This document shows, piece by piece, positions 48,419-56,683 of a stretch of DNA of 64,000 nucleotides (position 1 is the first letter of the stretch; every line of letters begins with the position of its first letter). Both the position numbers and the translations under genes were made by a program. A model generated the notes under the pieces. It had not been told where the DNA came from. It ran no database searches and worked only from the letters and a program-made list of their open reading frames with translations. Source of the DNA: CAZOWW01 sp964583765 (GTDB taxonomy: Bacteria > Actinomycetota > Actinomycetes > Actinomycetales > Kineosporiaceae); NCBI GenBank assembly GCA_964583765.1, contig CAZOWW010000010.1, positions 13,471-77,470 of the forward strand. Reading direction: 5' to 3'.

Positions 48419-49042
48419 CTAGCTGGTGGCCACGGCCGTGAGGTCGCTCCACGTGATGCTTGAATACGGGCAGATGGCCGACAGGGTGAGCGGGTAGACG
48501 CGCTGCTGCGCGGCCCGGCGGAACGCGGTCTGCACCTGCCCGGCGCTGACGACGGTGGGGATGTACAGCACCCGCGCGTAGCCGAGCTGGTTCTTGCCGA
48601 TCAGCGCGCAGCTCACGGTGTTGAAGTTGGTGGAGAGCGTGAGCACCGTCTTGCCCGGCTGGCCGGCGCCGGGGGCGGTGATGGCGGTGGACCCGCCGTT
48701 GCCCCAGGACAAGTTGATGTTGGCCAGGGTCTCCTCGGACAGGTTGCAGGTGATGGTGAGGTCCGCCGACGACACCGCCACGCCGACCGGCGTCGGCTGC
48801 TCCTCGATCGCGATGTTCTGCGTGGTGGGCGCGAACGTGAGCGTGACGCCCGCGTCCGTCGACCCGACGTACGACCAGCCGAGCCCCAGCCAGGACGAGC
48901 CGACGCCCAGCTGGTAGTCGGCGGGCACCGACGCGCCCACCCCGAGCGACGGGTTGGGCGCGGTCAGCAGGATGCCGATGCCGTACAGGACGTTGGTGAC
49001 GGTGAACGCCGGGGGCGTGTAGACGAGCGGTGCGCCGGCCAT
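48419..49042 (-). CDS. Major tail (tube) protein (207 aa)
   Basis: Beta-rich (LVYTPPAFTVTNVLYGIGIL, DAGVTLTFAPTTQNIAIEEQ, LTITCNLSEETLANINLSWG). VGVAVSSADLTITCNLSEET followed by ALIGKNQLGYARVLY matches the layout of actinophage tail tube proteins. Located between head-tail connectors and the tail chaperones. ATG at 49042. Confidence 0.8.
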   Translation of the reverse strand: MAGAPLVYTPPAFTVTNVLYGIGILLTAPNPSLGVGASVPADYQLGVGSSWLGLGWSYVGSTDAGVTLTFAPTTQNIAIEEQPTPVGVAVSSADLTITCNLSEETLANINLSWGNGGSTAITAPGAGQPGKTVLTLSTNFNTVSCALIGKNQLGYARVLYIPTVVSAGQVQTAFRRAAQQRVYPLTLSAICPYSSITWSDLTAVATS

Positions 49043-49045
49043 CGG

Positions 49046-49402
49046 CTAGCCCTCCTGGATGATGGACACGCCGGCCTCGGCCGCCGCCTGCATGACCCCC
49101 GCGACCATATGGACCGGGACGGGTGACCAGTCGGTGCCCACCCACACGCCGCCGAACCCGAACGACTCGTGCGGCGCGGTCACCTTCAGCCGCTCGGTGT
49201 TGCTCGGCGGCGGCAGGGTCCGCTCCAGCTCGTCGGCCTCGGCCCGCAGGCTGGCGACCTTGTCGCGCTTGTCGGCGTCTTCCTCGCTGCCTGCCTTGGT
49301 GCCGAGCGGGGTGTTGAGGCCGGGGGTGACCGGCTTCTGCCCCGACGTCCCGGTCACCGGAGGCGTCGTCTCGCTGCCTGGGCTGGCTGGCTGAACGGTC
49401 AT
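49046..49402 (-). CDS. Hypothetical structural-operon protein (118 aa)
   Basis: N-terminal 45 residues disordered (Pro/Thr/Ser), then a charged helix (EEDADKRDKVASLRAEADEL) and a compact C-terminal domain with FGFGGVWVGTDWSPVPVH. May be a virion accessory or chaperone; no family recognised. Confidence 0.6.
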   Translation of the reverse strand: MTVQPASPGSETTPPVTGTSGQKPVTPGLNTPLGTKAGSEEDADKRDKVASLRAEADELERTLPPPSNTERLKVTAPHESFGFGGVWVGTDWSPVPVHMVAGVMQAAAEAGVSIIQEG

Positions 49403-49415
49403 GGCTCAGATCCTC

Positions 49416-49907
49416 TCACGGCTGCACAGTGGCGGTCTGGTACAGCCGCACCGCTACCGTCGTCGTGGCGCTGAAGTCGATGCACGTGTAGCCGACGCCG
49501 GACTGGAGGATCTGGCCGCCGGGGGCGACACCGCCCGCGCCGCCCGCGAACTGGCTGGCGTCCTGCTGGTTGAACTGCTGCGGCGAGAACGGGCCGAGGA
49601 AGAAGTACCCCGACGTCGGCAGCGTGATCGAGTAGGCGGTGTACGGCTCGACCAGGCCGCCCGCCTTCTGCCCGATCAGGATGTAGGCGGTGCACGCCGT
49701 CGCGCCGTTGTACCCCCACAGCCACTGGGTGCCGTTGTTCAGGTAGTTGACGCCGGCCAGCGCGCCGGGCCACACGGTGCCGAACGCGGTGTTGGTGCCG
49801 GCCGCGTCGATGCCGGTGGTGGGCGCGACCGCGCCGATCGGCGTCACGCCGGAGAACGCGAGCGAGTTCATTGAAACAGGCGTCATCGAAACGCGGGACG
49901 TCGCCAT
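49416..49907 (-). CDS. Virion structural protein (163 aa)
   Basis: MATSRVSMTPVSMNSLAFSG... with YLNNGTQWLWGYNGATACTA and PYTAYSITLPTSGYFFLGPF, a beta-sandwich pattern common in actinophage head/tail decoration proteins. No enzyme motif. Confidence 0.6.
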   Translation of the reverse strand: MATSRVSMTPVSMNSLAFSGVTPIGAVAPTTGIDAAGTNTAFGTVWPGALAGVNYLNNGTQWLWGYNGATACTAYILIGQKAGGLVEPYTAYSITLPTSGYFFLGPFSPQQFNQQDASQFAGGAGGVAPGGQILQSGVGYTCIDFSATTTVAVRLYQTATVQP

Positions 49908-49910
49908 GGG

Positions 49911-50339
49911 CTAGCCACCTCCGGTGGTGATCAAGTAAGTGGTCGTGTACTCGAACCGCCGGTCTGCGGGGTCGAGGGGGAGCGGGGACGGCGGCCCGGC
50001 GGCGCGGGTGACCGCCGCTATCAGCACTCCGTCCACAGTCTGTGGATAACTGGCGGTGAGCAGCAGCCAGTCGAGCTGCTGCGCCGCCAGCTCGGGGGCC
50101 AGCGGGTCGTCCTCCGGGCCGCGCACCCGGACCTGGACGGACCAGCAGTCGAGCGCGGCCTCCTCGGTCACCCAGCCAGGCCCGCCGGCGGGGGTGACGA
50201 ACACCGCCCGGTCGGGGGCGTCCAGGATCTCCGGGCCGGGGAACAGCGGGTACCCGGTCTCCTGCGTCGTCACCCAGCCCAGGGCGGTGATGAAGTCCAT
50301 CACCACCTTGGTCTTGGCGACGCTCGGCTGCGTGATCAC
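49911..50339 (-). CDS. Head-tail connector/tail terminator-like protein (142 aa)
   Basis: GTG at 50339 overlapping the upstream stop. VITQPSVAKTKVVMDFITAL, RAVFVTPAGGPGWVTEEAAL (then DCWSVQVRVRGPEDD) and YPQTVDGVLIAAVTRAAGP match the layout of tail terminator/minor capsid proteins found between connector genes and the tube gene. Caps the tail tube at the head end. Assignment by order and pattern. Confidence 0.65.
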   Translation of the reverse strand: MITQPSVAKTKVVMDFITALGWVTTQETGYPLFPGPEILDAPDRAVFVTPAGGPGWVTEEAALDCWSVQVRVRGPEDDPLAPELAAQQLDWLLLTASYPQTVDGVLIAAVTRAAGPPSPLPLDPADRRFEYTTTYLITTGGG

Positions 50340-50863
50340 AGGCGGCCCCGCAGCGGGTGTGTGTCGTTCTTGCCGGGGATGACCCGGACCTTGCCGTCCT
50401 TCATGAAGTAGACGGTGAGGCCGGCCGCGATCCGCGCCCGCATGGTGGCGCGGCTCTTGGCCCGCAGCTCGGCCTCGCTCAGCCGGTGGACCTTGGGCGG
50501 CCGGTCGTGCAGCGTGCGCCCGCCCTGGGCGACCGTGGGGTGGCCGGAGCGCATGAGGTCGCCCCACTCGCGCGGCGCCCTCAGCTCGACCTGGTCGCTC
50601 AGGTGATCGGCGCTGGCCCCGAGCGAGCGCTGGCCGCCGTCCTTGAGCACGGCCCTGGCGTAGTCCTGGAGGTACCCGGCGTAGTGGTCGTACAGCGGCT
50701 GCTCCAGGAACTTGGCCGTGCCGCCGCGCGGGTGGCGCAGCTCAAGGTGCTCGTGCTGGTAGTGCGCGTACACCTGGTCGACGACGACGGAGGCCGTCAC
50801 CTTCTCCGGTGACCCGACCTGCTTCCGCAGCTCCGCTACCCGCGCGTGGAACGTTCCGCTCAT
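50336..50863 (-). CDS. Minor head-tail joining protein (HK97 gp10-like; 175 aa)
   Basis: ATG at 50863 (MSGTFHARVAELRKQVGSPE...). Contains ELRHPRGGTAKFLEQPLYDH, KDGGQRSLGASADHLSDQVE and a C-terminal basic region. The gene lies between the DUF1320-like adaptor and the terminator-like gene, the normal place for gp10-type head-tail joining proteins. Confidence 0.55.
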   Translation of the reverse strand: MSGTFHARVAELRKQVGSPEKVTASVVVDQVYAHYQHEHLELRHPRGGTAKFLEQPLYDHYAGYLQDYARAVLKDGGQRSLGASADHLSDQVELRAPREWGDLMRSGHPTVAQGGRTLHDRPPKVHRLSEAELRAKSRATMRARIAAGLTVYFMKDGKVRVIPGKNDTHPLRGRL

Positions 50864-51423
50864 CCCTGGTAGACCGCCCCGCCCAGCCCCGCGTCCTGCA
50901 TGTCCGGCCCCCACATCCCGTAGGGCCGGTCGGCGGTCAGGTAGCCGGTCATCTGGTCGACGCGGGTGTTGGAGTCGTTGCCGTTGAAGATCGGCGGGAT
51001 TCGGTTGATCACGGTGCCGGTCTCGGAGTTGATGCCCCCGGCGGCGGCCGGGTCGAGCCGCAGCTTGCCGTCGCGGACGTCGTTGAGCAGCGCGGTGGCG
51101 TCCTTGTAGGCGATGAGCGCCGGGTGGTCCGGCGGGATCGCCTTGCCCTTGAGGTAGGTCTTCCACGCCCAGAACGCCGCCAGGTCCAGGCACAGGTCGT
51201 GGAAGATCGGCGGCGGGATGGCGTTGGCGTTCGACCCGTCCTGGATGGACCCGAAGTACACGGAGATCCGGCTGCTGGCGGCCTGGAGCGCAAGGTTCAG
51301 CTGGGCCGGGCTCAGCTGCGCGGGCGTGCCGACGCCGGAGTCCGTGCCGCCGAGCACGCTGATGAGGTCCGCCACCGACGCGTACTGAACGGAGGGCGTG
51401 GTGACGTCGACGGGGACGGTCAT
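50860..51423 (-). CDS. Head-tail adaptor (DUF1320/gp36-like; 187 aa)
   Basis: ATG at 51423. VQYASVADLISVLGGTDSGV then LNLALQAASSRISVYFGSI and HDLCLDLAAFWAWKTYLKG give the helical bundle of DUF1320/head-completion adaptors that bind the portal. A loop region with GGINSETGTVINRIPPIFNG follows. Overlaps the next gene by ATGA. Confidence 0.7.
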   Translation of the reverse strand: MTVPVDVTTPSVQYASVADLISVLGGTDSGVGTPAQLSPAQLNLALQAASSRISVYFGSIQDGSNANAIPPPIFHDLCLDLAAFWAWKTYLKGKAIPPDHPALIAYKDATALLNDVRDGKLRLDPAAAGGINSETGTVINRIPPIFNGNDSNTRVDQMTGYLTADRPYGMWGPDMQDAGLGGAVYQG

Positions 51424-51626
51424 GGCGCCCCGGCTGCCTTGGCGAGCATGAACGCGGCGAACCCGCCGAACGCCCAGGACCACATGGCGGAGCTGTGGAA
51501 GACGCCGCCGCCGATCAGCGCGGCGATGGCGAAGCAGAGGAAGCCGAGCACGAACAGGACGCGGGCGAACCACCAATAGGTGTAGGGGTACGCGTACCCG
51601 GCCTGCCCCGGCGCGGGCGCGGTCAC
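51420..51626 (-). CDS. Two-TM membrane protein (68 aa)
   Basis: GTG at 51626 overlaps the upstream stop (GTGA), favoured over the GTG three codons upstream. Two hydrophobic helices (YWWFARVLFVLGFLCFAIAA and MWSWAFGGFAAFMLAKA). An integral membrane protein within the head-connector genes is unexpected; holin is possible but the usual lysis neighbours are absent. Confidence 0.6.
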   Translation of the reverse strand: MTAPAPGQAGYAYPYTYWWFARVLFVLGFLCFAIAALIGGGVFHSSAMWSWAFGGFAAFMLAKAAGAP

Positions 51627-51934
51627 TGGGGCCACGCGTACGGGGAGCCGGCCCCGGTAGCGCCGACGGCGACGGCGGGCAGGCCGCCGGTCCCGCCGAA
51701 CGCGGCGTTGCCGCCCAGGTTGGAGACGCCGGACGGGCTGATCGAGTCCGAGGTGCCCGGCTGCTGCTGCTGCGTGGTCATCGCGGTGACGTACGTGGAC
51801 AGGGCGGTGGCGAGGGCGGAGCTGGGCGGCACGTCGATAACGGTTCCCCGCAGGATCACGTTATTGGGCACCCCGTCGTAGGTGAACGTGTTGTACGGGA
51901 TCGTCGTGTTGACGACGAACGGGTGAAGTGCCAT
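51623..51934 (-). CDS. Hypothetical structural protein (103 aa)
   Basis: ATG at 51934 after AGGCATGG. Begins MALHPFVVNTTIPYNTFTYD, beta-rich, with a Gly/Ala-rich C-terminus. Function unknown. Confidence 0.6.
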   Translation of the reverse strand: MALHPFVVNTTIPYNTFTYDGVPNNVILRGTVIDVPPSSALATALSTYVTAMTTQQQQPGTSDSISPSGVSNLGGNAAFGGTGGLPAVAVGATGAGSPYAWPQ

Positions 51935-51944
51935 TCCATGCCTC

Positions 51945-51983
51945 CTAGTTGCTCAGGCCACTGTGGTCTGCGTCGTCCCCGCT
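51945..51983 (-). CDS. C-terminal fragment of a gene lost in a scaffold gap
   Basis: Twelve codons (SGDDADHSGLSN, stop at 51945) emerge from the 100-N gap at 51984-52083. The start is missing; a gene of unknown length is hidden there. Confidence 0.4.
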   Translation of the reverse strand, partial: SGDDADHSGLSN

Positions 51984-52084
51984 NNNNNNNNNNNNNNNNN
52001 NNNNNNNNNNNNNNNNNNNNNNNNNNNNNNNNNNNNNNNNNNNNNNNNNNNNNNNNNNNNNNNNNNNNNNNNNNNNNNNNNNNG

Positions 52085-52696
52085 CTAGTTCGCCACCCCG
52101 GTCGCCAGGCCCGTCTGGCCCACGGTGACGTGCTGGGCGTAGGGCAGCTGCGTGTACGGGTTGTACCCGGCTGCCTCCGCCCCGGTGTTCATCGCGTAGA
52201 ACCCCGGCGTGTAGCTCTGGTCGATGAAGTTGTTCCACGTCCAGGACGTGGGGGCGACCGATCCTGTCCAGGTGAGCGTGCAGCCGGGCGGCACCGGCAG
52301 GTTGTTCGGCGAGCTGACCGGGTTGCCGGTGATGCCCGCCACGACCGGGGTCCACGTCCAGGACGTCGGCACGACCGAGTACGTCAGCGCGATGGTGCCG
52401 CCGGCCGGGACGATCGCGGTGACGCCCGTCGCGGTGAACTGGGTGACGCCGCTGACCGCGACGACGGTCACGGTGCCGCCGACGATGGCGACGGCCACCG
52501 GGAACGCGTTGGTGTTGGTGACCGGGACGGTGGTCAGGGGGATCGACGGGGTGACGATGACCGGGGCCGGGTTGGTGCCGTACCCGACGGTGAGCCCGGT
52601 CACGGTGCCGCCGGTCACGGTGACCGAGCAGTACTGGCCGGTCGGGTTGGCGGTCGCGACGCCGGTCAGCGGGATAGTCGGTGCTGTCACTGCCAT
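52085..52696 (-). CDS. Virion structural protein with Ig-like repeats (203 aa)
   Basis: MAVTAPTIPLTGVATANPTG... Two sequence-similar strands pairs TLTWTGSVAPTSWTWNNF and ALTYSVVPTSWTWTPVV, and NTGAEAAGYNPYTQLPYAQH near the C-terminus. Beta-rich with Thr/Val. Likely capsid decoration or surface protein. The stop lies one base beyond the gap. Confidence 0.6.
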   Translation of the reverse strand: MAVTAPTIPLTGVATANPTGQYCSVTVTGGTVTGLTVGYGTNPAPVIVTPSIPLTTVPVTNTNAFPVAVAIVGGTVTVVAVSGVTQFTATGVTAIVPAGGTIALTYSVVPTSWTWTPVVAGITGNPVSSPNNLPVPPGCTLTWTGSVAPTSWTWNNFIDQSYTPGFYAMNTGAEAAGYNPYTQLPYAQHVTVGQTGLATGVAN

Positions 52697-52705
52697 GTCT
52701 GGCTC

Positions 52706-53014
52706 CTAATTGCCTAGCGCTGCGTGGCTGACGTCGTCCTGGCCGGGGATGTACGCGCGGATGACGCCCAGCCCGTTGAGCGCCGTGTACAGGGCGCTGG
52801 GCGTGCCATTGTCGAGCACGATCGCCATGCCGGCCTGGAAAGACAGCGGCATGACGCCGTAGCCCCACGGGGCGCTGCCCGTCGGCGTGGCGCTGGTGTC
52901 GCCGTACCCGGCCGCGCCGCCGCTGCCGGGGTCGCCGGGCACGACGGTTGACAAGGTGCCCGCCGGCAGTGTGGTGTTCGCCGTGATCACGAACTTGTTG
53001 AGGGTGACCGCCAT
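52706..53014 (-). CDS. Small virion-like protein (102 aa)
   Basis: ATG at 53014 overlapping the upstream stop. MAVTLNKFVITANTTLPAGT..., beta-rich with PLSFQAGMAIVLDNGTPSAL, the pattern of small structural proteins beside capsid genes. The N-terminus is alike in pattern to the gene at 52696 (MAVT...). Confidence 0.6.
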   Translation of the reverse strand: MAVTLNKFVITANTTLPAGTLSTVVPGDPGSGGAAGYGDTSATPTGSAPWGYGVMPLSFQAGMAIVLDNGTPSALYTALNGLGVIRAYIPGQDDVSHAALGN

Positions 53015-53442
53015 CAGAACCCCCAGCCGCCGACGTTGGGCACCGCCTGGACGGCGCTGTACACGGGGGTCGCCGTGGCGGGCGACACCGCCACGCCGGA
53101 CAGGTGGCTGTTGGCGAACCCGGACACCGGGACCGACGTGCCGGTCGGTGTGCCGCTGACGATCACCACCTCGGACAGCGCGCTGTCGCTGATGAACAGC
53201 GCCTGGCCGAGCAGGAACACGCCGCCGCCGCTGGCGAACGGCAGCGCGGTGGTGGTCCCGGCGGTGATCGCGCCGTTGGTGGAGACCGGAGACCCGCCGG
53301 CCCCCAGGCTGAACAGCCACTCGCATCCGTTGCACCGGAACTGGAGGGAGGGGAAGAACGCGTCGAACAGCCACCGGAATTTGCAGCGCGGGCACGTCAG
53401 GTACGCGTCGACCGGCGCTGCCGTGCCCGTGATGTTCGGCAT
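53014..53442 (-). CDS. Zinc-ribbon structural protein (142 aa)
   Basis: CPRCKFRW...CNGC at residues of roughly 17-42 is a complete four-cysteine zinc ribbon, followed by a Ser/Thr/Gly/Val-rich beta region. Such zinc-ribbon-plus-beta proteins occur in actinophage head operons with unknown role. Confidence 0.65.
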   Translation of the reverse strand: MPNITGTAAPVDAYLTCPRCKFRWLFDAFFPSLQFRCNGCEWLFSLGAGGSPVSTNGAITAGTTTALPFASGGGVFLLGQALFISDSALSEVVIVSGTPTGTSVPVSGFANSHLSGVAVSPATATPVYSAVQAVPNVGGWGF

Positions 53443-53448
53443 GCTCCC

Positions 53449-54045
53449 CTACTTCCTGCCCATGGCGGCCTTGGCCGCCGCGACGACGTCCATGTCCGCG
53501 CCGAGCCCGGCCGCCTGCCTGGCCCCGCCGCCGGGCGGGATGTCCAGCGCGTCCGTCAGCTTGCCGTTCTCGTCGCCCACGCCGGGGGACGACGCCTCGG
53601 GCACGGGACTGGTCTCGATCACCCGCGAGCTGCCCGGGGGGTCGGGGCGGGGGCCGGTCCCGCCAGGGGGGATCGGGCCGGGCCGGAACGTCGGCCCGGA
53701 CACCAGCGACGGGTGCACGAAAGTCAGGTCGGAGCCCTCCGACAGCTTCCGCACGACCGGGACGCGCCGGCCGTCCCGGTCGGGGTCGCAGCGGTTGAAC
53801 CGCGCGGCCTCGTCGGCGGTCAGGTAGACGGTCTCGCCCGCGTGCACCAGGTCGGTCTGCGGCACGTCCGGCTGCCCGCTCGCGTTCCGCAGCGGCTCGC
53901 CGCGCCGGGGCACCGACAGGTTGACCAGCGCCAGGTACGGCTCCCCGAGCCGCAGCGCGGGCGCGTGGACCGAGCCCGCGTTGGCCTTGGCCAGCAGCTT
54001 GTCGAGCTGGTCCTGCTCGGCCTTGCTGAGCGTCGCGCTCGCCAT
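53449..54045 (-). CDS. Hypothetical head-region protein (198 aa)
   Basis: ATG at 54045 overlapping the capsid stop. N-terminal helix (SKAEQDQLDKLLAKANAG), then strands with VYLTADEAARFNRCDPDRD, a Pro/Gly-rich linker (GPIPPGGTGPRPDPPG), and a helical end. May be a head-associated accessory; no family recognised. Confidence 0.65.
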   Translation of the reverse strand: MASATLSKAEQDQLDKLLAKANAGSVHAPALRLGEPYLALVNLSVPRRGEPLRNASGQPDVPQTDLVHAGETVYLTADEAARFNRCDPDRDGRRVPVVRKLSEGSDLTFVHPSLVSGPTFRPGPIPPGGTGPRPDPPGSSRVIETSPVPEASSPGVGDENGKLTDALDIPPGGGARQAAGLGADMDVVAAAKAAMGRK

Positions 54046-54956
54046 CAGACCCCCGACAGGAGCACGACGCCGAGCGGCTGGTCGAGGCCGATCGCGGCGC
54101 TGCGCTGGGTGTCGGACCGCCAGGTCTTGCGCGGCTCCTCGCGGTAGAGCGGGCCGGCCAGGAAGGGCACCTCGTCGGCGTAGAACCCGGCGCGCTGGCG
54201 CTGCATGATGATCGCGTTGCCGACCGGGACCTGACGGCTGACCAGCACGTCGAGGTTGAAGATCTTCTGCGGCAGGGTGCCGGTGTACAGCAGGTTCTCG
54301 CTGGCGATGTCGCCGATGTACGGCGCGGCGAACGTGCTGGACTGGAGCAGCGTGTTCTTGGTGCCGTGGTTGATGATCAGCGTGTCCGCCTCGAACCCGA
54401 GCCACTGGGTGACGCCGTTGGGCGAGACGATGTTCGCGTTCTCGATCAGGTAGCACGCCTGGGCGATGTCCGCGCGGATGGTCGCCGACGCGCTCGACCA
54501 GGGGTTGGCCACCGCCAGGGTCTGGATGGAGGCGTTGGCCACCACCGCCGAGTAGAACGCGGTGTTCCAGCTGTAGACCATGGTGTTCTTGACCTGGAGC
54601 AGCTGGCGCGTCACCGGGTCGATGGTCTGGCGGCGGCGCATCTCGTCGGAGACCATGATCGCCATCGCGCGCTCGTGGCTGAACACGACGCGCGGCGTGC
54701 CGATCGAGGTCATCATGACCGGGACCTCGCCGAACTCCGGCCTGATCTCGGGGAAGTTGTCCGCGTACAGCGGCGTGCTCTCCGAGTAGCGCACCGCGCC
54801 GGAGGGAGCGTTGCCGCCCATCCGCAGCACCGAGTCCATGATGAACTCGTTCTCGGTTATGTCCAGGATCAGAGCCGGAATGACCAAGGGGTCTTTCAGC
54901 AGCTCATTGACGGTGATTCTTGGTGCGTCAGAATATCCGCGTGCGCCGGTAGGCAT
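54045..54956 (-). CDS. Major capsid protein (HK97-fold; 303 aa)
   Basis: PRITVNELLKDPLVIPALIL, FGEVPVMMTSIGTPRVVFSH, RRRQTIDPVTRQLLQVKNTM and the C-terminal strands (VLVSRQVPVGNAIIMQRQRA, FYADEVPFLAGPLYREEP) match HK97-type capsid proteins of actinophages in size, order and strand pattern. Downstream of protease/scaffold and decoration genes in transcription order. Confidence 0.88.
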   Translation of the reverse strand: MPTGARGYSDAPRITVNELLKDPLVIPALILDITENEFIMDSVLRMGGNAPSGAVRYSESTPLYADNFPEIRPEFGEVPVMMTSIGTPRVVFSHERAMAIMVSDEMRRRQTIDPVTRQLLQVKNTMVYSWNTAFYSAVVANASIQTLAVANPWSSASATIRADIAQACYLIENANIVSPNGVTQWLGFEADTLIINHGTKNTLLQSSTFAAPYIGDIASENLLYTGTLPQKIFNLDVLVSRQVPVGNAIIMQRQRAGFYADEVPFLAGPLYREEPRKTWRSDTQRSAAIGLDQPLGVVLLSGV

Positions 54957-54985
54957 CTGTTCACTCCCTCTCTGATGTCAGTCGG

Positions 54986-55501
54986 TTAGCAAATCCGGGC
55001 GCGGCCGAGGAAGAACGACGCAGCGCCCTGGCCGCCGATCTGCTGGGTGAGCATGCCTGCGGTGATGCCGCCCGGCTGGGTGCAGAGCCCTACGACGGCG
55101 TCCGCCGGCGGCCCGGCGGTCGCGCCCGTGCAAGTGCCGGCGGTCGTGGCGATGACCAGCTTCTGGCCCTCCAGGATCGGCAGCGCCGCGCCGCCGCCGC
55201 TGCTGTACCAGACCCAGATGTCGACGTTGCCGTAGTAGACCGACGTGTAGTCAGTCAGCACCGAGATGTCGATCTGCGGCTGGCCGTAGGTGTTGGCCGC
55301 GCCGGTCTGCGCGGTGAGCGTGTTGGCGTCGTTGCCCGCCACGCCCAGGCAGGTCACCGAGTTGTTGATCGCCAGCTTGACCGTGTAGTCCGTGGTGCCG
55401 CCGGTCGCCGTGGTCGGCTGGACGAACTGCCCGCCGTAGATGAGGGTGGACACCTGCTTGTTGGCAGGCCCCAGCTTGTAGTACGGAATGACTGCCGACA
55501 T
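54986..55501 (-). CDS. Head decoration-like protein (171 aa)
   Basis: MSAVIPYYKLGPANKQVSTL..., strand-rich, with VATTAGTCTGATAGPPADA-type turns and ending QGAASFFLGRARIC. Encoded between the protease/scaffold and the capsid protein, the standard place for the decoration protein. Confidence 0.65.
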   Translation of the reverse strand: MSAVIPYYKLGPANKQVSTLIYGGQFVQPTTATGGTTDYTVKLAINNSVTCLGVAGNDANTLTAQTGAANTYGQPQIDISVLTDYTSVYYGNVDIWVWYSSGGGAALPILEGQKLVIATTAGTCTGATAGPPADAVVGLCTQPGGITAGMLTQQIGGQGAASFFLGRARIC

Positions 55502-55517
55502 TTGGTGTCAGCCCCTC

Positions 55518-56681
55518 CTAGATGCCGACGACGCGGCGGTAGTTGGCGACGAAGTCCTGGCGGGCGGTCGCCGCCGTCTCCGTGGTGTCCGGCTCGTCCA
55601 TCGCGGTGCCCAGCTCGCCGGACAGGTCGAGCATCGAGGTGGCGCGGCCGAACTCGGTGAGCACCGTCCGCATGAGGCGGCCCGCGTCGATGCCGGAGCC
55701 GTTGGACAGCTCGACCACGTGCCCGGCCCCCTCAAGCAAGGGCTGCGCCAGGTCGCAGATGTAGCCGGGCACGCCGGCCCCCATCAGCTGCCGCTTCTCG
55801 TTCTTGAACCGCTGGGCGTCCAGCTCGGCCTGCACGACCGCCATCTGCCGCTCGGTCTCGGCGATCCGGTAGTTGGTCAGCTCCAGCTCGCCGGTCGCGC
55901 GCTGGTTGGCGAGCCCGGCCCCCGCCAGGGCGGGCTGCGGCGCGATGCCGTACTCGGCCGCCAGGGCGGCGAACTCGTCGTCGGTCATCGACTCGACGAC
56001 GGCCGCCAGCTCGTCATCGGACATGTCGTCGCCTCCGGCGTCGTCCTCAAGGCCGGCGATAGCCGCCTCCAGCTTGTCAGGGTCCAGCTCAAGCAGCCGG
56101 GCCAGGCGGCCCTGCTGGTCTGCGTCCAGGTCCGGCATGGAGCCGCCCTCCTCTTCCGCGAAAATCAGGTTCGATAGGTCCACCAGCAGGTCGGGGCTGC
56201 CGCTCATCTCGACCGCCTCCCACGCCCCCAGGTTCGGGATGCGCGGGTCGAGCGTGCCGAGCACGTGCTGCACCGCCTTCGGGTAGTGCTTGCCGTCGCT
56301 GCGGTCGTAGCCCTCCACGATCCGCGCCGACACGCCGAGGCGCGGGTTCTCCGCCAGGGTCTTGGACCCCTTCGGCGTGGTCTTCACCGTCATGTACAGG
56401 CCGTCCGGCTCGACCTCGACGCCGACCACCTCGCCCCGGTAGCGCTCCGGGTCGTTGGTGTGGCTGTTGGCCGCGTCCGCCAGCTGGAAGGGCACCTGCT
56501 CGTACGCGCCGTCGGCGTAGGCGTCGGCCAGGTCGCGCAGGTACTCGGGGGTGAATTTCAGCATCCGGCCCTTGTAGGCGACCTCGCCGACCGGCAGCAC
56601 CTTCTTGCGCCAGGTGTCGGGCAGCCCGCCCGCCTGCCAGGGGGCCTTGACGAACGGGGTGCGGATCTCTGCGACTGGCAC
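55518..56681 (-). CDS. Head maturation protease fused to scaffold-like region (387 aa)
   Basis: First ~190 residues: WRKKVLPVGEVAYKGRMLKF, FQLADAANSHTNDPERYRGE (His) and LYMTVKTTPKGSKTLAENPR with LGVSARI (Ser): a Mu-I/prohead protease-like pattern with His and Ser in order. The rest is helical and acidic (SDDELAAVVESMTDDEFAAL and the ETERQMAVVQAELDAQRF coiled coil), as expected for an internal scaffold. It shapes and then matures the procapsid. Confidence 0.75.
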   Translation of the reverse strand: MPVAEIRTPFVKAPWQAGGLPDTWRKKVLPVGEVAYKGRMLKFTPEYLRDLADAYADGAYEQVPFQLADAANSHTNDPERYRGEVVGVEVEPDGLYMTVKTTPKGSKTLAENPRLGVSARIVEGYDRSDGKHYPKAVQHVLGTLDPRIPNLGAWEAVEMSGSPDLLVDLSNLIFAEEEGGSMPDLDADQQGRLARLLELDPDKLEAAIAGLEDDAGGDDMSDDELAAVVESMTDDEFAALAAEYGIAPQPALAGAGLANQRATGELELTNYRIAETERQMAVVQAELDAQRFKNEKRQLMGAGVPGYICDLAQPLLEGAGHVVELSNGSGIDAGRLMRTVLTEFGRATSMLDLSGELGTAMDEPDTTETAATARQDFVANYRRVVGI

Positions 56682-56683
56682 GC